A stretch of 64,000 nt of DNA. It comes from Nocardioidaceae bacterium UBA4001. Lineage in GTDB: Bacteria > Actinomycetota > Actinomycetes > Propionibacteriales > Nocardioidaceae. The notes under the pieces were generated by a model, which made no database searches, was not told where the DNA came from, and saw only the letters and a program-made list of their open reading frames with translations. The position numbers and the translations under genes were made by a program. Position 1 is the stretch's first letter. Each line of letters starts with the position of its first letter. Location: contig DGBP01000003.1 in the NCBI GenBank assembly GCA_002384855.1, positions 1 to 64,000 on the forward strand, in the 5' to 3' direction. This document shows, in pieces, positions 1 to 8,900 of the stretch.

Positions 1-40
1 CCCTGCCCCCGGACGCCGACCCCGGCCCCGGGCCCCCGAG

Positions 41-835
41 TCAGCTCCGGGTACCGCGCATGCGCCGGCGTCCCGCCCACAGGAAGAGCCTCTCGCCACG
101 CATCGACACCGACGGCGTCACCGAGGTGAACCGCATCAGCACCGACCGCCACGTCGGCAGCGACAGCACGATCCGCGAGGAGCCGATGAGCCCGACCGCG
201 GCCACCGCCACCTCTTCCGGGGTCAGCAACGCGCCCCCGGAGTGCACCAGCGCCTTGGCCCTCCCGTGGTCGCTCATCGCCTCCACCAGCGGGGTGTCGA
301 CGCCGTCGGGGCACAGCGCGTGCACCCGGACGTTCTTCGGCGTCTCGACCGAGACCGAGCTGCTCAGCGACACCACGGCAGCCTTCGTCGCCGCGTACGT
401 CGACAACCCCGGAACGGGTCCGTGAGCCGACATCGACGCGATGTTCACGACGTCCCCGCCGGCGGGGCCGAACGCCGCCAGTGCCGCCCGCATGCCCCAC
501 AGCACCCCCATGAGGTTGACCTGCACGAGCTGCTCCACCGCGGCAGACGGGAGGTCCCCGAGCGCACCGTCGTTGCCGACGCCGGCGTTGTTGACCCAGA
601 CCGCCAGCGGAGCGTGCTTCAACGCCTCCTCAGCGACGACCCGGTGCGAGTCCTCCTCACGGACGTCCTGACACACCCCGGCCGCTGCGCCGATTTCCTC
701 AGCAGTACGACGGGCAGCATCACCGTCGACGTCGGCCACGACCACGTGGTACCCGTGGCGCACCAGGTGTTCGGCGACGGCGCGGCCGATCCCGCCGGCC
801 CCGCCCGTGACGACGGCAGATCCTCGTGGCTCCAT
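41..835 (-). CDS. SDR-family NAD(P)-dependent oxidoreductase
   Basis: The 264-residue protein is a classical short-chain dehydrogenase/reductase. The N-terminus shows the Rossmann cofactor motif TGGAGGIG at about residues 10-17, an Asp in VVVADVD ending beta-2, the NNAG structural motif near residue 83, and the catalytic Ser with the YAATK (YxxxK) pair near residue 150. Substrate cannot be read from sequence; it may use NAD(H) given the acidic residue after beta-2, which is inference. The ATG at 835 was chosen; a TTG four codons upstream (847) is possible and neither has a good ribosome binding site. It is divergent from lexA and the SOS box lies 26 bases upstream of its start, so LexA could affect both genes. 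Confidence 0.85.
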   Translation of the reverse strand: MEPRGSAVVTGGAGGIGRAVAEHLVRHGYHVVVADVDGDAARRTAEEIGAAAGVCQDVREEDSHRVVAEEALKHAPLAVWVNNAGVGNDGALGDLPSAAVEQLVQVNLMGVLWGMRAALAAFGPAGGDVVNIASMSAHGPVPGLSTYAATKAAVVSLSSSVSVETPKNVRVHALCPDGVDTPLVEAMSDHGRAKALVHSGGALLTPEEVAVAAVGLIGSSRIVLSLPTWRSVLMRFTSVTPSVSMRGERLFLWAGRRRMRGTRS

Positions 836-860
836 GGCGGAAGACAACCAGACACGCCCG

Positions 861-878
861 TTCGAACAGGTGTTTGAA
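861..878. promoter_or_regulatory. SOS box (LexA operator) upstream of lexA
   Basis: TTCGAACAGGTGTTTGAA is a near-perfect dyad and matches the actinobacterial LexA operator TCGAAC-N4-GTTCGA with one mismatch. It lies 89 bases upstream of the lexA start, so lexA autoregulation is expected. The same core, TCGAACAGGTGTT, recurs in front of recA near 33515. Confidence 0.9.
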
Positions 879-966
879 TCAGTCCTGCTGTGGGTCTACC
901 TTGTGAACAACGACACGGCGGCAAGGCGCCACTCCGGCAGCGGCGCACCAGGAAGGGCGATTCACC

Positions 967-1659
967 ATGGCAGCAGGCAAGGGCAGAGCAGTATCCGAGC
1001 TCCCCGACGGTCCTCCGGACGCATCGGGCCTCACGCCTCGTCAGCAGCGCGTGCTCGAGGTGATCCGTGAGTCGATCGAGGACCGGGGCTATCCGCCGAG
1101 CATGCGCGAGATCGGCGAGCGGGTCGGGCTCACCAGCTCCTCGTCGGTGGCTCACCAGCTGCGCACGCTGGAGGAGAAGGGCTTCCTCAAGCGTGACCCG
1201 AACCGTCCCCGCGCCATGCAGGTCTTCTCCCCCGGCGAGGCCATCGAGTCCGGCACCGGCGACGCCGCCGTCAACCCGATGCCGGCCGCGACCTATGTCC
1301 CGATGGTCGGCAGGATCGCCGCCGGTGGGCCGATCCTGGCCGAAGAGCGCGTCGAGGACGTCTTCCCGCTGCCCAAGACCCTCGTCGGCGAAGGAACCCT
1401 CTTCCTGCTCGAGGTGGTCGGCGACTCGATGATCGACGCCGCGATCTGCAGCGGCGACTACGTCGTGGTGCGCCAGCAGCCGACCGCCGAGAACGGCGAG
1501 ATCGTCGCGGCCATGCTCGACGGGGAGGCCACGGTCAAGACCTTCCAGCGCAAGGACGGCAAGGTCTGGCTGCTGCCCCACAACGACGCCTACGACCCGA
1601 TCGACGGCACCCACGCCACGATCCTCGGCAAGGTGACCGCGGTCCTGCGCCGCGTGTGA
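967..1659 (+). CDS. lexA: LexA, SOS-response repressor and autoprotease
   Basis: LexA binds SOS boxes and cleaves itself when stimulated by RecA-ssDNA filaments. The 230-residue protein has the N-terminal winged helix (TPRQQRVLEVI at 23-33, PSMREIGERVGL at 44-55). The S24-type peptidase domain follows, with the cleavage site Ala119-Gly120, catalytic Ser154 in VGDSM and Lys191 in ATVKTF. All key residues are present, so it should be functional. The ATG at 967 is preceded by AGGAAGG at 950-956. An SOS box at 861-878 indicates autoregulation, and a long hairpin follows the stop codon. Its partner recA lies at 32311-33363. Confidence 0.98.
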   Translation: MAAGKGRAVSELPDGPPDASGLTPRQQRVLEVIRESIEDRGYPPSMREIGERVGLTSSSSVAHQLRTLEEKGFLKRDPNRPRAMQVFSPGEAIESGTGDAAVNPMPAATYVPMVGRIAAGGPILAEERVEDVFPLPKTLVGEGTLFLLEVVGDSMIDAAICSGDYVVVRQQPTAENGEIVAAMLDGEATVKTFQRKDGKVWLLPHNDAYDPIDGTHATILGKVTAVLRRV

Positions 1660-1663
1660 CACG

Positions 1664-1718
1664 ACGTGGAGCGAAAGGCACCATCTGGCCGGGGCAGGTG
1701 GTGCCTTTCGCTCCACGT
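1664..1718. terminator. Long perfect hairpin after lexA
   Basis: A 20-base arm (1664-1683, beginning ACGTGGAGCG) pairs perfectly with 1699-1718 around a 15-base loop. It starts four bases after the lexA stop and probably ends that transcript. No T-tract follows, as is usual in high-GC actinobacteria. The outer nine bases ACGTGGAGC/GCTCCACGT recur in the hairpin at 18033-18087. Confidence 0.8.
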
Positions 1719-1941
1719 GGGCCCGGGCCGTCCTGAGCGAGCCGCCGGCTCACCCGGCCCCGGCTCACCCGACCTCGGCGTCGGGCTCGACCTCGGCGTC
1801 GGGCTCGGGATCGGCGTCGGGCTGGTTTTCGTCGAGTTGGTCGCGTAGAGCGCTCACGGAGGTGCAAGTCGGCGAAAACCTGGCGCGCGACCGTGTCGGG
1901 CCGCCGCGACGCGACCGACGCGGCCGGCCGGCCGGCAGATC
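1719..1941. other. Intergenic stretch with a possible 30-codon ORF
   Basis: Between the lexA hairpin and the metallophosphoesterase stop codon. It contains three near-tandem copies of an 18-base unit built on CTCGGCGTCGGGCTCG (about 1774-1830). On the minus strand these fall in a 30-codon frame (GTG 1857 to TGA 1765) that would encode an acidic tail of PDAE-type repeats. It could be a small acidic protein or a decayed gene end. I cannot decide and give it low weight. Confidence 0.3.
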
Positions 1942-2667
1942 TCAGTCCAGCCGGACGATCAGCAGCGGCCCACCGTCGTACCGCCCACCGTCGATGTCGA
2001 GCACCATGTCGTCGGCGTACAGCAGCGGCTGGTCGACCTCCTTCGACGGCCGGTCCACCAGCGTGCCGATGATGCTGTGCCCGTGGATGATCACCTCGCC
2101 GCCGTAGGTGCCCAGCACCTCGCGGGCGACCTCACCGCCGTCCGCGCGGGCGTAGCCGTAGCGGCTGGTCAGCCGGGCCCACACGTCCCAGTGCGCCTCG
2201 AGGTCGCCCGCCACGGCGAGTGCCGCTGACACCGTCGCGTTGACCTCGTCGATGCTCCGGCCCCAGGAGAGGTACTCCGTGGTGTCGGAGTGCACGAGCA
2301 GGTAGTCGCCGACCCGCGCCATCAGCGGCAGCGACCCGAGCCAGTCGAGGTGCCGCTCGGTTAGGCCCTCCTGGTCGCGCGCCTTGCCGCCGTTCACTCG
2401 CCAGGAGTCTTCGAGCTTGCTGCCCGGGAACCGGTGCCGCCCCAGCGCGAGGGCTTCATGGTTGCCCATCAGCACGTGGACCTGGCCGGGCGCCTGCTCC
2501 TGCAGGGTCATGGCGAGATCGATCACGCCGATGCCGTCGGGCCCGCGGTCGAGGAGGTCACCGAGGATCCACAGCTCGTCACCCCCCGAGAAGCCGGCAC
2601 GGTCGAGCCCCCGCACCAGGTCGTCGCGGTAGCCATGGACGTCGCTGACGACGTAGAGCGCCCCCAT
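1942..2667 (-). CDS. Metallophosphoesterase (Ser/Thr phosphatase-like fold)
   Basis: The 241-residue protein has the calcineurin-like phosphoesterase blocks in order. SDVHGY at 9-14 is the first metal site, GDLLDRGPDG near 37 the second, GNHEAL near 70, and VIIHGHS near residue 198 supplies the late His ligands. These bind a dinuclear metal centre. The arrangement resembles PPP-type and diadenosine tetraphosphatase (ApaH/PrpE) enzymes; the substrate is not determinable. Start ATG 2667 was chosen because conserved sequence begins at the third codon. It stands alone between lexA and the phoD pair, with no signal peptide, so it is cytoplasmic. Confidence 0.88.
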   Translation of the reverse strand: MGALYVVSDVHGYRDDLVRGLDRAGFSGGDELWILGDLLDRGPDGIGVIDLAMTLQEQAPGQVHVLMGNHEALALGRHRFPGSKLEDSWRVNGGKARDQEGLTERHLDWLGSLPLMARVGDYLLVHSDTTEYLSWGRSIDEVNATVSAALAVAGDLEAHWDVWARLTSRYGYARADGGEVAREVLGTYGGEVIIHGHSIIGTLVDRPSKEVDQPLLYADDMVLDIDGGRYDGGPLLIVRLD

Positions 2668-2830
2668 GCATACATCTTGGCAGCACCGGCCGACATTCAC
2701 CCCTTGGTGACCTGCGCAAACGCCGGGTCGGCCGATTCCGGGCTGCACAAACGCCGGGTCGGCGGGGTGAACGGTCCGTGAACAGCGGGTACGAGGCGTC
2801 ACCCGCGCGACCGTCGCTCGTTGAACCGGC
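2668..2830. repeat. Divergent intergenic region with a 16-bp direct repeat
   Basis: CAAACGCCGGGTCGGC occurs at 2717-2732 and again at 2748-2763, 31 bases apart, between the metallophosphoesterase and phoD starts. The spacing, about three helical turns, would suit two molecules of a DNA-binding protein on one face of the helix. The region must carry promoters for both flanking genes; I see no clear -35/-10 pair. Confidence 0.5.
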
Positions 2831-4492
2831 GTGACCAGCATCGAACTCGACCGCCGCACCCTGCTCACCACGGGCGCCGCCGCGACGGGGGCCGTCGCCC
2901 TCGGCGTCGCGCTGCCCGACGAGGCGGAGGCCGCGGCCAACCGGTACTTCAAGCACGGTGTCGCCTCCGGAGACCCGCACCCCACCAGCGTGATCCTGTG
3001 GACCCGGCTCACCCCCACCCCCAAGGCGACGCCTGGCTCCGGCAGAGGTCCCCGCGCCACCGTGCGCTGGCAGGTCGCCGAGGACCGCCGGTTCCGACGG
3101 GTCGTCGCCCAGGGCAGGTTCACCACCAGCGCGGCCCGCGACCACACCGTCAAGCTCGAGGCCCGGGGGCTGCGGCCGCGGACGACGTACTTCTACCGCT
3201 TCCTCTACGAGGGCGTCGCCAGCCGGATCGGGCGCACGAGGACGGCCCCCGCCGCCCACGCCACGCCGGCCAACCTGCGGTTCGGCGTGGTGTCCTGCTC
3301 GAACCTCCCGGCGGGGTACTTCTCCGCCTACCGCCACCTCGCGCGGTGCAACGACCTCGACGCCGTGCTGCACCTCGGCGACTACCTCTACGAGTACGGC
3401 GCCGGCAGCTACGGCGACGTCCGGCAGCCGGTGCCGGCCCACGAGATGGTCAGCCTGTCGGACTACCGGCGGCGGCACGCGCAGTACAAGCAGGACCAGG
3501 ACCTGCAGCTGCTCCACGCCCGGAACCCGTTCATCGTCACCTGGGACGACCACGAGGTCACCAACGACGCGTGGGCGGAGGGCGCGGAGAACCACGACCC
3601 GGAGACCGAGGGCGACTACCTCGCGCGGCGCCGCCGGGCCCACCGCGCCTACGACGAGTGGATGCCGGTCCGGATGGGCTCCGAGGTCGCGCTCGGCGAC
3701 GGCACCCGGTTGTTCCGCCGCCTCCGGTTCGGGCGCCTGGCGGAGCTGTCGATGCTCGACCTGCGCACCTACCGCGACCAGCAGGCGTCGTACCCGGTCG
3801 CCGACGGCACGGTCAGCGACCCGGAGCGGACGATCACCGGCGCGGCCCAGATGCGCTGGCTCAAGGACTCCCTGCGCCAGGAGCGCGCGCAGTGGAAGCT
3901 GGTCGGCAACTCGGTCATGATCGCGCCGGTCGTCTTCCCCCCGCTGCCCAACGACCTGAGCCGCAAGGTCAACGACTTCACCGGGCTGCTGCCCGAGGAC
4001 GGCGCACCCTACAACGTCGACCAGTGGGACGGCTACACCGCCGACCGGCACGAGGTGCTCGGCCACCTAGCCGACCACGGCGTGCAGAACACCGTCTTCC
4101 TCACCGGCGACATCCACTCCGCGTGGGCCTGCGACGTGCCGCTCGACGCCGGGACCTACCCGCTCGAGCGCGGACGCTCGGTGGCGACGGAGTTCGTGTG
4201 CACGTCGGTGACCAGCGACAACCTCAACGACATCACGGGTACGGCGCCGGCGCGGTCGAGCATCCCCGTGGAGGCCGCGATCCAGGCCAACAACCGGCAC
4301 GTGAAGTACCTCAACTTCGACGACCACGGGTTCTCGGTGCTCGACGTGACGGCGGCCCGGACGCAGATGGACTACTACGTGATCAGCGAGCGCACCGACC
4401 CGAACGCGACCGTGTCCTGGGCGGCGTCTTGGGCGACCGACGCGGACACCCAGGCGGTCCGCCCCGTCGACGCCCCCGTGAGGGAGCGCTGA
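2831..4492 (+). CDS. phoD: Alkaline phosphatase D (PhoD-like), Tat-exported
   Basis: A secreted phosphomonoesterase/phosphodiesterase of the PhoD family that releases phosphate from extracellular esters. The 553-residue protein starts with a twin-arginine signal (Arg8-Arg9, then a hydrophobic stretch and an AEA cleavage site near 34). The N-terminal Fn3-like PhoD domain spans about 38-140. Metal-site blocks follow: VSCSN (154-158), HLGDYLYEYG (181-190), TWDDHEVTND and FLTGDIHSAW. The GTG at 2831 was chosen because the signal peptide starts there. It overlaps the next phosphatase gene by one base, so the two form one operon, probably phosphate-regulated by analogy; no clear Pho box was seen. 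Confidence 0.92.
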   Translation: MTSIELDRRTLLTTGAAATGAVALGVALPDEAEAAANRYFKHGVASGDPHPTSVILWTRLTPTPKATPGSGRGPRATVRWQVAEDRRFRRVVAQGRFTTSAARDHTVKLEARGLRPRTTYFYRFLYEGVASRIGRTRTAPAAHATPANLRFGVVSCSNLPAGYFSAYRHLARCNDLDAVLHLGDYLYEYGAGSYGDVRQPVPAHEMVSLSDYRRRHAQYKQDQDLQLLHARNPFIVTWDDHEVTNDAWAEGAENHDPETEGDYLARRRRAHRAYDEWMPVRMGSEVALGDGTRLFRRLRFGRLAELSMLDLRTYRDQQASYPVADGTVSDPERTITGAAQMRWLKDSLRQERAQWKLVGNSVMIAPVVFPPLPNDLSRKVNDFTGLLPEDGAPYNVDQWDGYTADRHEVLGHLADHGVQNTVFLTGDIHSAWACDVPLDAGTYPLERGRSVATEFVCTSVTSDNLNDITGTAPARSSIPVEAAIQANNRHVKYLNFDDHGFSVLDVTAARTQMDYYVISERTDPNATVSWAASWATDADTQAVRPVDAPVRER

Positions 4493-5808
4493 TGGCCCCC
4501 GCGGACCGCACCGGCGGGGACGAGACCGGCACAGTCGACGCCGGCGCGCTCGGCCGCCGCTCGTTCCTCAGGCTCACCGGAGCGGCCGGGGCGTCCCTGC
4601 TGTTCTCGGCCGCCGCCGGTGCCCCGAGCACGCAGGCGCTCACCGGGGTCGCCGGGCAGGCCTCGGTCGCCCGGAAGCGGCGGGCCTACGTGCTCGTCGT
4701 CGACGGCGCCCGGCCCGACGAGCTCGGGACGGCCCTGACCCCCCACCTCCGGGCGCTGCGCGACGCCGGGAGGAACTTCCCGGCCGCCCGGTCGCTACCC
4801 GTGATGGAGACGATCCCGAACCACGTGATGATGATGACCGGGGTCCGGCCCGACCGCAGCGGCGTCCCGGCGAACGCGGTCTACGACCGCAGCGAGCAGA
4901 CGATCCGCGACCTCGACCGCCCGTCGGACCTGCGGTTCCCCACGGTCATCGAACGGCTCAACCGCAAGGGGTTCACCACCGGCACGGTGCTGAGCAAGGA
5001 GTACCTCTTCGGCATCTTCGGCACCCGGGCGACCTACCGTTGGGAGCCGGCCCCGATCGTCCCGGTGAGCGGCCACGCCCCGGACGCGTTCACGATGGAC
5101 GCCGCATTGAGCATGGTCGAGGAGCTCGACCCGAACCTGGTCTTCGTCAACCTCGGCGACTGCGACCGGATGGGCCACTCCGACCTCACCGGCACCACGC
5201 TCCAGGCGGCCCGCACCGCGGCCCTCGTGGACGTCGACACGCAAGTGGGCCGGTTCGTCGACATGCTGAAGACCTCGGGACGATGGCGGGACTCGGTGGT
5301 GATCGTGCTCGCGGACCACTCCATGGACTGGTCGGACCCCCACCAGATCATCTCCCTGCAGCCGGCCCTCGACGCCGACCCGATGCTGGCCGGCAACGTC
5401 GTGGTGGCCCAGAACGGCGGTGCCGACCTGCTCTCCTGGACCGGCCCGGCCGACCGTCGTGCCCCTGCCCTGCGGCGGATGCGGGACATCGCCCTCGCCA
5501 CGGACGGCGTGCTGTCGGTCCACGAGCCGGCGCAGCTGCGGCTCGGCGACAATGCCGGCGACCTGGTCGTCTACTGCCGGTCGGGGTGGAGGTTCAGCGA
5601 CCCGGCGCCGTACAGCAACCCGATCCCGGGCAACCACGGCCACCCGGCGACGCAGCCGATCCCGTTCTTCGTCAGCGGCGGGCACCGGCTCGTGCGGCAA
5701 GGCACCTCGAGCGCCGCCGCCCGGACCGTCGACGTGGCGCCGACGGTCGGCACGCTGTTCGGGCTCGGCGATCCCAGGGGTGGGTACGACGGCACCAGCC
5801 GCCTCTGA
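4492..5808 (+). CDS. Alkaline-phosphatase-superfamily phosphodiesterase (NPP-like), Tat-exported
   Basis: The 438-residue protein belongs to the type I phosphodiesterase/nucleotide pyrophosphatase branch of the alkaline phosphatase superfamily. A Tat motif GRRSFLRL (21-28) precedes a hydrophobic segment. Catalytic features visible are Asp71 in VVDGARPDE, the presumed nucleophile Thr107 in METIPNH, and later metal-binding motifs GDCDRMGHSD, LADHSMDW and GNHGH. It starts on the ATG that overlaps the phoD stop codon, so the two exported enzymes are translationally coupled and probably act together on organic phosphate. The exact substrate is unknown. The gene converges on the LuxR-type regulator. 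Confidence 0.85.
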   Translation: MAPADRTGGDETGTVDAGALGRRSFLRLTGAAGASLLFSAAAGAPSTQALTGVAGQASVARKRRAYVLVVDGARPDELGTALTPHLRALRDAGRNFPAARSLPVMETIPNHVMMMTGVRPDRSGVPANAVYDRSEQTIRDLDRPSDLRFPTVIERLNRKGFTTGTVLSKEYLFGIFGTRATYRWEPAPIVPVSGHAPDAFTMDAALSMVEELDPNLVFVNLGDCDRMGHSDLTGTTLQAARTAALVDVDTQVGRFVDMLKTSGRWRDSVVIVLADHSMDWSDPHQIISLQPALDADPMLAGNVVVAQNGGADLLSWTGPADRRAPALRRMRDIALATDGVLSVHEPAQLRLGDNAGDLVVYCRSGWRFSDPAPYSNPIPGNHGHPATQPIPFFVSGGHRLVRQGTSSAAARTVDVAPTVGTLFGLGDPRGGYDGTSRL

Positions 5809-5813
5809 CCCGG

Positions 5814-5844
5814 TCCTGACCACCCGGGCGGCCGGGGGTCAGGA
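5814..5844. terminator. Bidirectional terminator hairpin
   Basis: TCCTGACC (5814-5821) pairs with GGTCAGGA (5837-5844). The stem sits between the convergent NPP-like and LuxR-type genes and overlaps the stop codon of the latter. Confidence 0.6.
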
Positions 5845-8805
5845 TCCGATGCCGTGACGCCTGGCGAGGGTCGCAGCCTCGTTGCGGTTGCGGGTACCGG
5901 TCTTGCGCAGCAGGTTCGACACGTGCACGCTGACCGTCTTGTCGCTGATCACGAGGTCGTTCGCGATCTCGGAGTAGGACCGGCCGGCCACCAGGTGACC
6001 GAGGACCTCGAGCTCCCGGGGGGTGAGCACGTGCAGCGGCGAGCCGTCGTGCGCGCCGTTGGAGGGAGCGGGGATCGGCACGACCGAGAGCCGGGCGGCC
6101 CGGGCGACCCGCTGGACCTCGTCGCGCAACGGGTACGCCTTCATCGCGACGGCGGCCTCGTGGGCGGCCCGCAGCGCTGCGGCGGCCTCGGGCCGGCTGC
6201 CTGCGGTGTCCAGGATCGACTGCCCGAGCCAGCGCCTGACCACGGCCTCGTCCCAGGCCAGGCCGGCCGCGGCACAGGCTTCCGCCGCGGCGGCCCACAG
6301 CTGCGGGTCGCCACTCCCGATCCGGCTCCGAGCGAGCTCTGCGTGGTACATCGCCCGCACCGCGGGTGCCAGGACGTCCTCAGGGTCTGCCGCGTCGAAC
6401 GCAACCGTCGACAGGGCGCGGCGGACCTCATCGAGGTTGGCAATCCGGCGGCAGGCGTCCGCCGCCCTGCGCTCGTCGCCCGCATCCCTCGCCTGCTGTG
6501 CCAGGTCCGCGGCCGCGCGCGCGCCCCACAGCAGCAGGAGATCGCCGGTGCGCGGGTCGGCCACCGCGTGGGTGACCAGGTGGCACTCCACGACCCCGAG
6601 CGCCTCGTCGGCGGACCCGGCGGCGAGAAGGTGCTCGGCGAGCACGAGCGGTCCGCCCGCCCCGATCCGCGTGGGGAAGGAGGCGACGAGCTCGCCCGCC
6701 CGTGCGAGGTGCTCCGCGGCGTCGTGGAGCCGGCCCTCCCGGACGGCGAGGGTCGCCGCGGCGCGTCGTACCTGCACGCCACCGTTGCCCTGGGACCGGA
6801 CGGTGAGACCCTCCCGCAGCCAGCCGCGAGCGTCGTCGAAGCGCCCGAGCCGCAGGGCGTGCAGCGCTGCGGCTCCGGCGAAGAGCGCCTGGTGGCTCCT
6901 CGCGCCCGTCGCGGCGCTGACGGCGAAGCCCTCGGCGGCCACCGGCAGGAGGTTCTTCACCCGCCCGTGCTCCTCGAGGTAGCTGAGCCTGGTCAGGCAG
7001 TCGGTGGCCATCACCATCGGATCACCCGAGCTGCGCGCCCACCGCGATGCGGCCTCGGCGTCCGCCCAGGCCCGCGGTCCCCGCAGGTCCACGAAGGACC
7101 GGGCTCCCAAAGCGGCGGCCAGCGCGACCGGGGACCCCGAGCGCTCCGCGGCGGCGACCGCGCTCGCGGCATGGTCCCGCGCCTGGCGGCGCAGGCCGTT
7201 CCAGCACTCTGCCTCGGCCAGCCGGGCCAGCGCCACCGCGTGCTCTGGGCTGTCGGGGTCCTGCCCGCTGAGCGTGACCGCCTCCATCGGCTGGGCTAGC
7301 GGGGGCTGCTCCACCATGCCGCTGCTCCACACCAGCTGGCACCACTCGTTGAGCAGCCGGGTGGTCGCCAGCGGCTCGGAGCGGTGGTCGATCCGACCCA
7401 GCGCACGCGTGACCAGCCGGTGGGCGGTCAGGGGCTCACCGGACCGGCTGCACGCGTAGGCAGCCCGCTCCAGCACCGCGACCTCGCCGCCCGCCTCCAC
7501 GACCGCCCTCTCCCCCGCCTCGGGCAGCAGCTCGACCGCGTGGAGCAGGTGGACGGCTGCCTCCGGGTGACCCTGGAGCCGCAGCGCACAGTCGGCCGCG
7601 CGCAGGGAGTAGGCGAACGCACGCCGCGGGTTCCCCGACCGCTCGTGGTGCAGGGCGAGGTCGGCCAGCACCTGCATCTCCTCGGCCTCCTCGCGCGGTT
7701 CCAACCGCTCGAGCGCGCGCACGAAGGCAGCGTGCTCGGGGGCTGCCTCCCCCGGCATGAACGTGTCGTAGAGGACGTCGGCGAGCAGCGGGTGGCGGAA
7801 CCAGTACGACGTCCGCGACTCGACCTGGAGCACCCCCTCCCGGGCCCCCTCGGCGAGCGCCGCTGCGACCACCGACGGGTCGTGGCCGAGGTCGGCGGCC
7901 ACGTGGGCGAACACCATGTGCGGCAGCGGACGGCCACCGACGGCGAGCAGCCGGAGGACGGCGCGGGTCCTGGGACGCAGCCGGTGCCACGAGGCGAGCA
8001 GCACCTCGCGCAGCTCGCCGGGCACCCCGTCGGGAAGCGACTCGGCCGTCGGGTCGAGGTCGCGCACCAGCAGCTCGGTGAGGTAGGCGTTGCCGCCCGA
8101 CCTCGTGTGCACGGCGTCGGTGAGGTGCGGGAGCGGCCGGTGGCCGAGCAGCCCGGTCAGCTGCTCCTCGGTGCCCGCCCGGTCCAACCGGGCGAGGGGC
8201 AGGTCGTGCACCGTGGGGATCCGGCGCAGGTCCGCGAGCCAGCCGTGCAGGGGATGACCCTCCCCGAGCTCGGTGTCGCGGAAGGTGACCATCAGTGCCA
8301 TCCGCTGGTTGTCGAAGCCGCTGACCAGGTAGGCCAGCACGTCGAGCGAGGTCATGTCCGCCCACTGCAGGTCATCGACCACGAGCACCACGGGGGCCGT
8401 GTCCTCGATCCGGGCCAGCAGCCGCGCGACGGCGCGGAGGGTCCCACCGCTGCCCAGGGGGCCGCCCGCCGCGCCGGCGATCGTCTCGATGTCCGACCTG
8501 GCCTGCCGTCGGGTGACCTCGTCGACGGTCGCGAACCAGTGTTCGAAGGCGGTCACGAGCGGGGCGTACGGCGACGTGGCCGCCCCGAACCGCACGCAGC
8601 GTCCCCACAGCACGGTGAACCCGCTCCGCGCGGCCTGCTCGCAGGTCTCCGCCACCAGGCGGGTCTTCCCCACCCCCGGCTCCCCGTGCACGAACCACGC
8701 ACACGGATGTCGGTCGGTCACTCCCCCAATCGCCGCCTTGAGCGCTTCCTGCTCGGCCCCCCGACCAGCGACCAGGATCGTCCGTCCCTGGACGGTCAAT
8801 CCCAT
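5839..8805 (-). CDS. Large ATP-binding LuxR-family transcriptional regulator (LAL/MalT type)
   Basis: The 988-residue protein has an N-terminal AAA/NACHT-like ATPase domain: Walker A GEPGVGKT at 41-48 and Walker B VVLVVDDLQWAD near 150. A long helical tetratricopeptide-like middle follows. The C-terminal LuxR helix-turn-helix covers about 925-985, with TPRELEVLGHLVAG and the recognition helix ISDKTVSVHVSNLLRKTG. Such LAL regulators use ATP and a small ligand to activate transcription; target and ligand are unknown. Start ATG 8805 was chosen because the ATPase domain begins soon after; GGAGG lies about 14 bases upstream. It is divergent from a peptidase lipoprotein pseudogene. Confidence 0.9.
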   Translation of the reverse strand: MGLTVQGRTILVAGRGAEQEALKAAIGGVTDRHPCAWFVHGEPGVGKTRLVAETCEQAARSGFTVLWGRCVRFGAATSPYAPLVTAFEHWFATVDEVTRRQARSDIETIAGAAGGPLGSGGTLRAVARLLARIEDTAPVVLVVDDLQWADMTSLDVLAYLVSGFDNQRMALMVTFRDTELGEGHPLHGWLADLRRIPTVHDLPLARLDRAGTEEQLTGLLGHRPLPHLTDAVHTRSGGNAYLTELLVRDLDPTAESLPDGVPGELREVLLASWHRLRPRTRAVLRLLAVGGRPLPHMVFAHVAADLGHDPSVVAAALAEGAREGVLQVESRTSYWFRHPLLADVLYDTFMPGEAAPEHAAFVRALERLEPREEAEEMQVLADLALHHERSGNPRRAFAYSLRAADCALRLQGHPEAAVHLLHAVELLPEAGERAVVEAGGEVAVLERAAYACSRSGEPLTAHRLVTRALGRIDHRSEPLATTRLLNEWCQLVWSSGMVEQPPLAQPMEAVTLSGQDPDSPEHAVALARLAEAECWNGLRRQARDHAASAVAAAERSGSPVALAAALGARSFVDLRGPRAWADAEAASRWARSSGDPMVMATDCLTRLSYLEEHGRVKNLLPVAAEGFAVSAATGARSHQALFAGAAALHALRLGRFDDARGWLREGLTVRSQGNGGVQVRRAAATLAVREGRLHDAAEHLARAGELVASFPTRIGAGGPLVLAEHLLAAGSADEALGVVECHLVTHAVADPRTGDLLLLWGARAAADLAQQARDAGDERRAADACRRIANLDEVRRALSTVAFDAADPEDVLAPAVRAMYHAELARSRIGSGDPQLWAAAAEACAAAGLAWDEAVVRRWLGQSILDTAGSRPEAAAALRAAHEAAVAMKAYPLRDEVQRVARAARLSVVPIPAPSNGAHDGSPLHVLTPRELEVLGHLVAGRSYSEIANDLVISDKTVSVHVSNLLRKTGTRNRNEAATLARRHGIGS

Positions 8806-8900
8806 GCACCCACTGTGACTCCTCCCCTCGGCAAACGTCACGGGAATAACCCACCTTCGGTCGACACGTGGGCCCGGACGGAGCGGGCAGCTTCGACGAC

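Noticed and set aside
2821..5808. A 995-codon plus-strand open frame covering both phosphatases
   Set aside because: Its first half is an Arg/Pro-rich shadow of phoD. Only the part from 4492 is real, and it starts at its own overlapping ATG.
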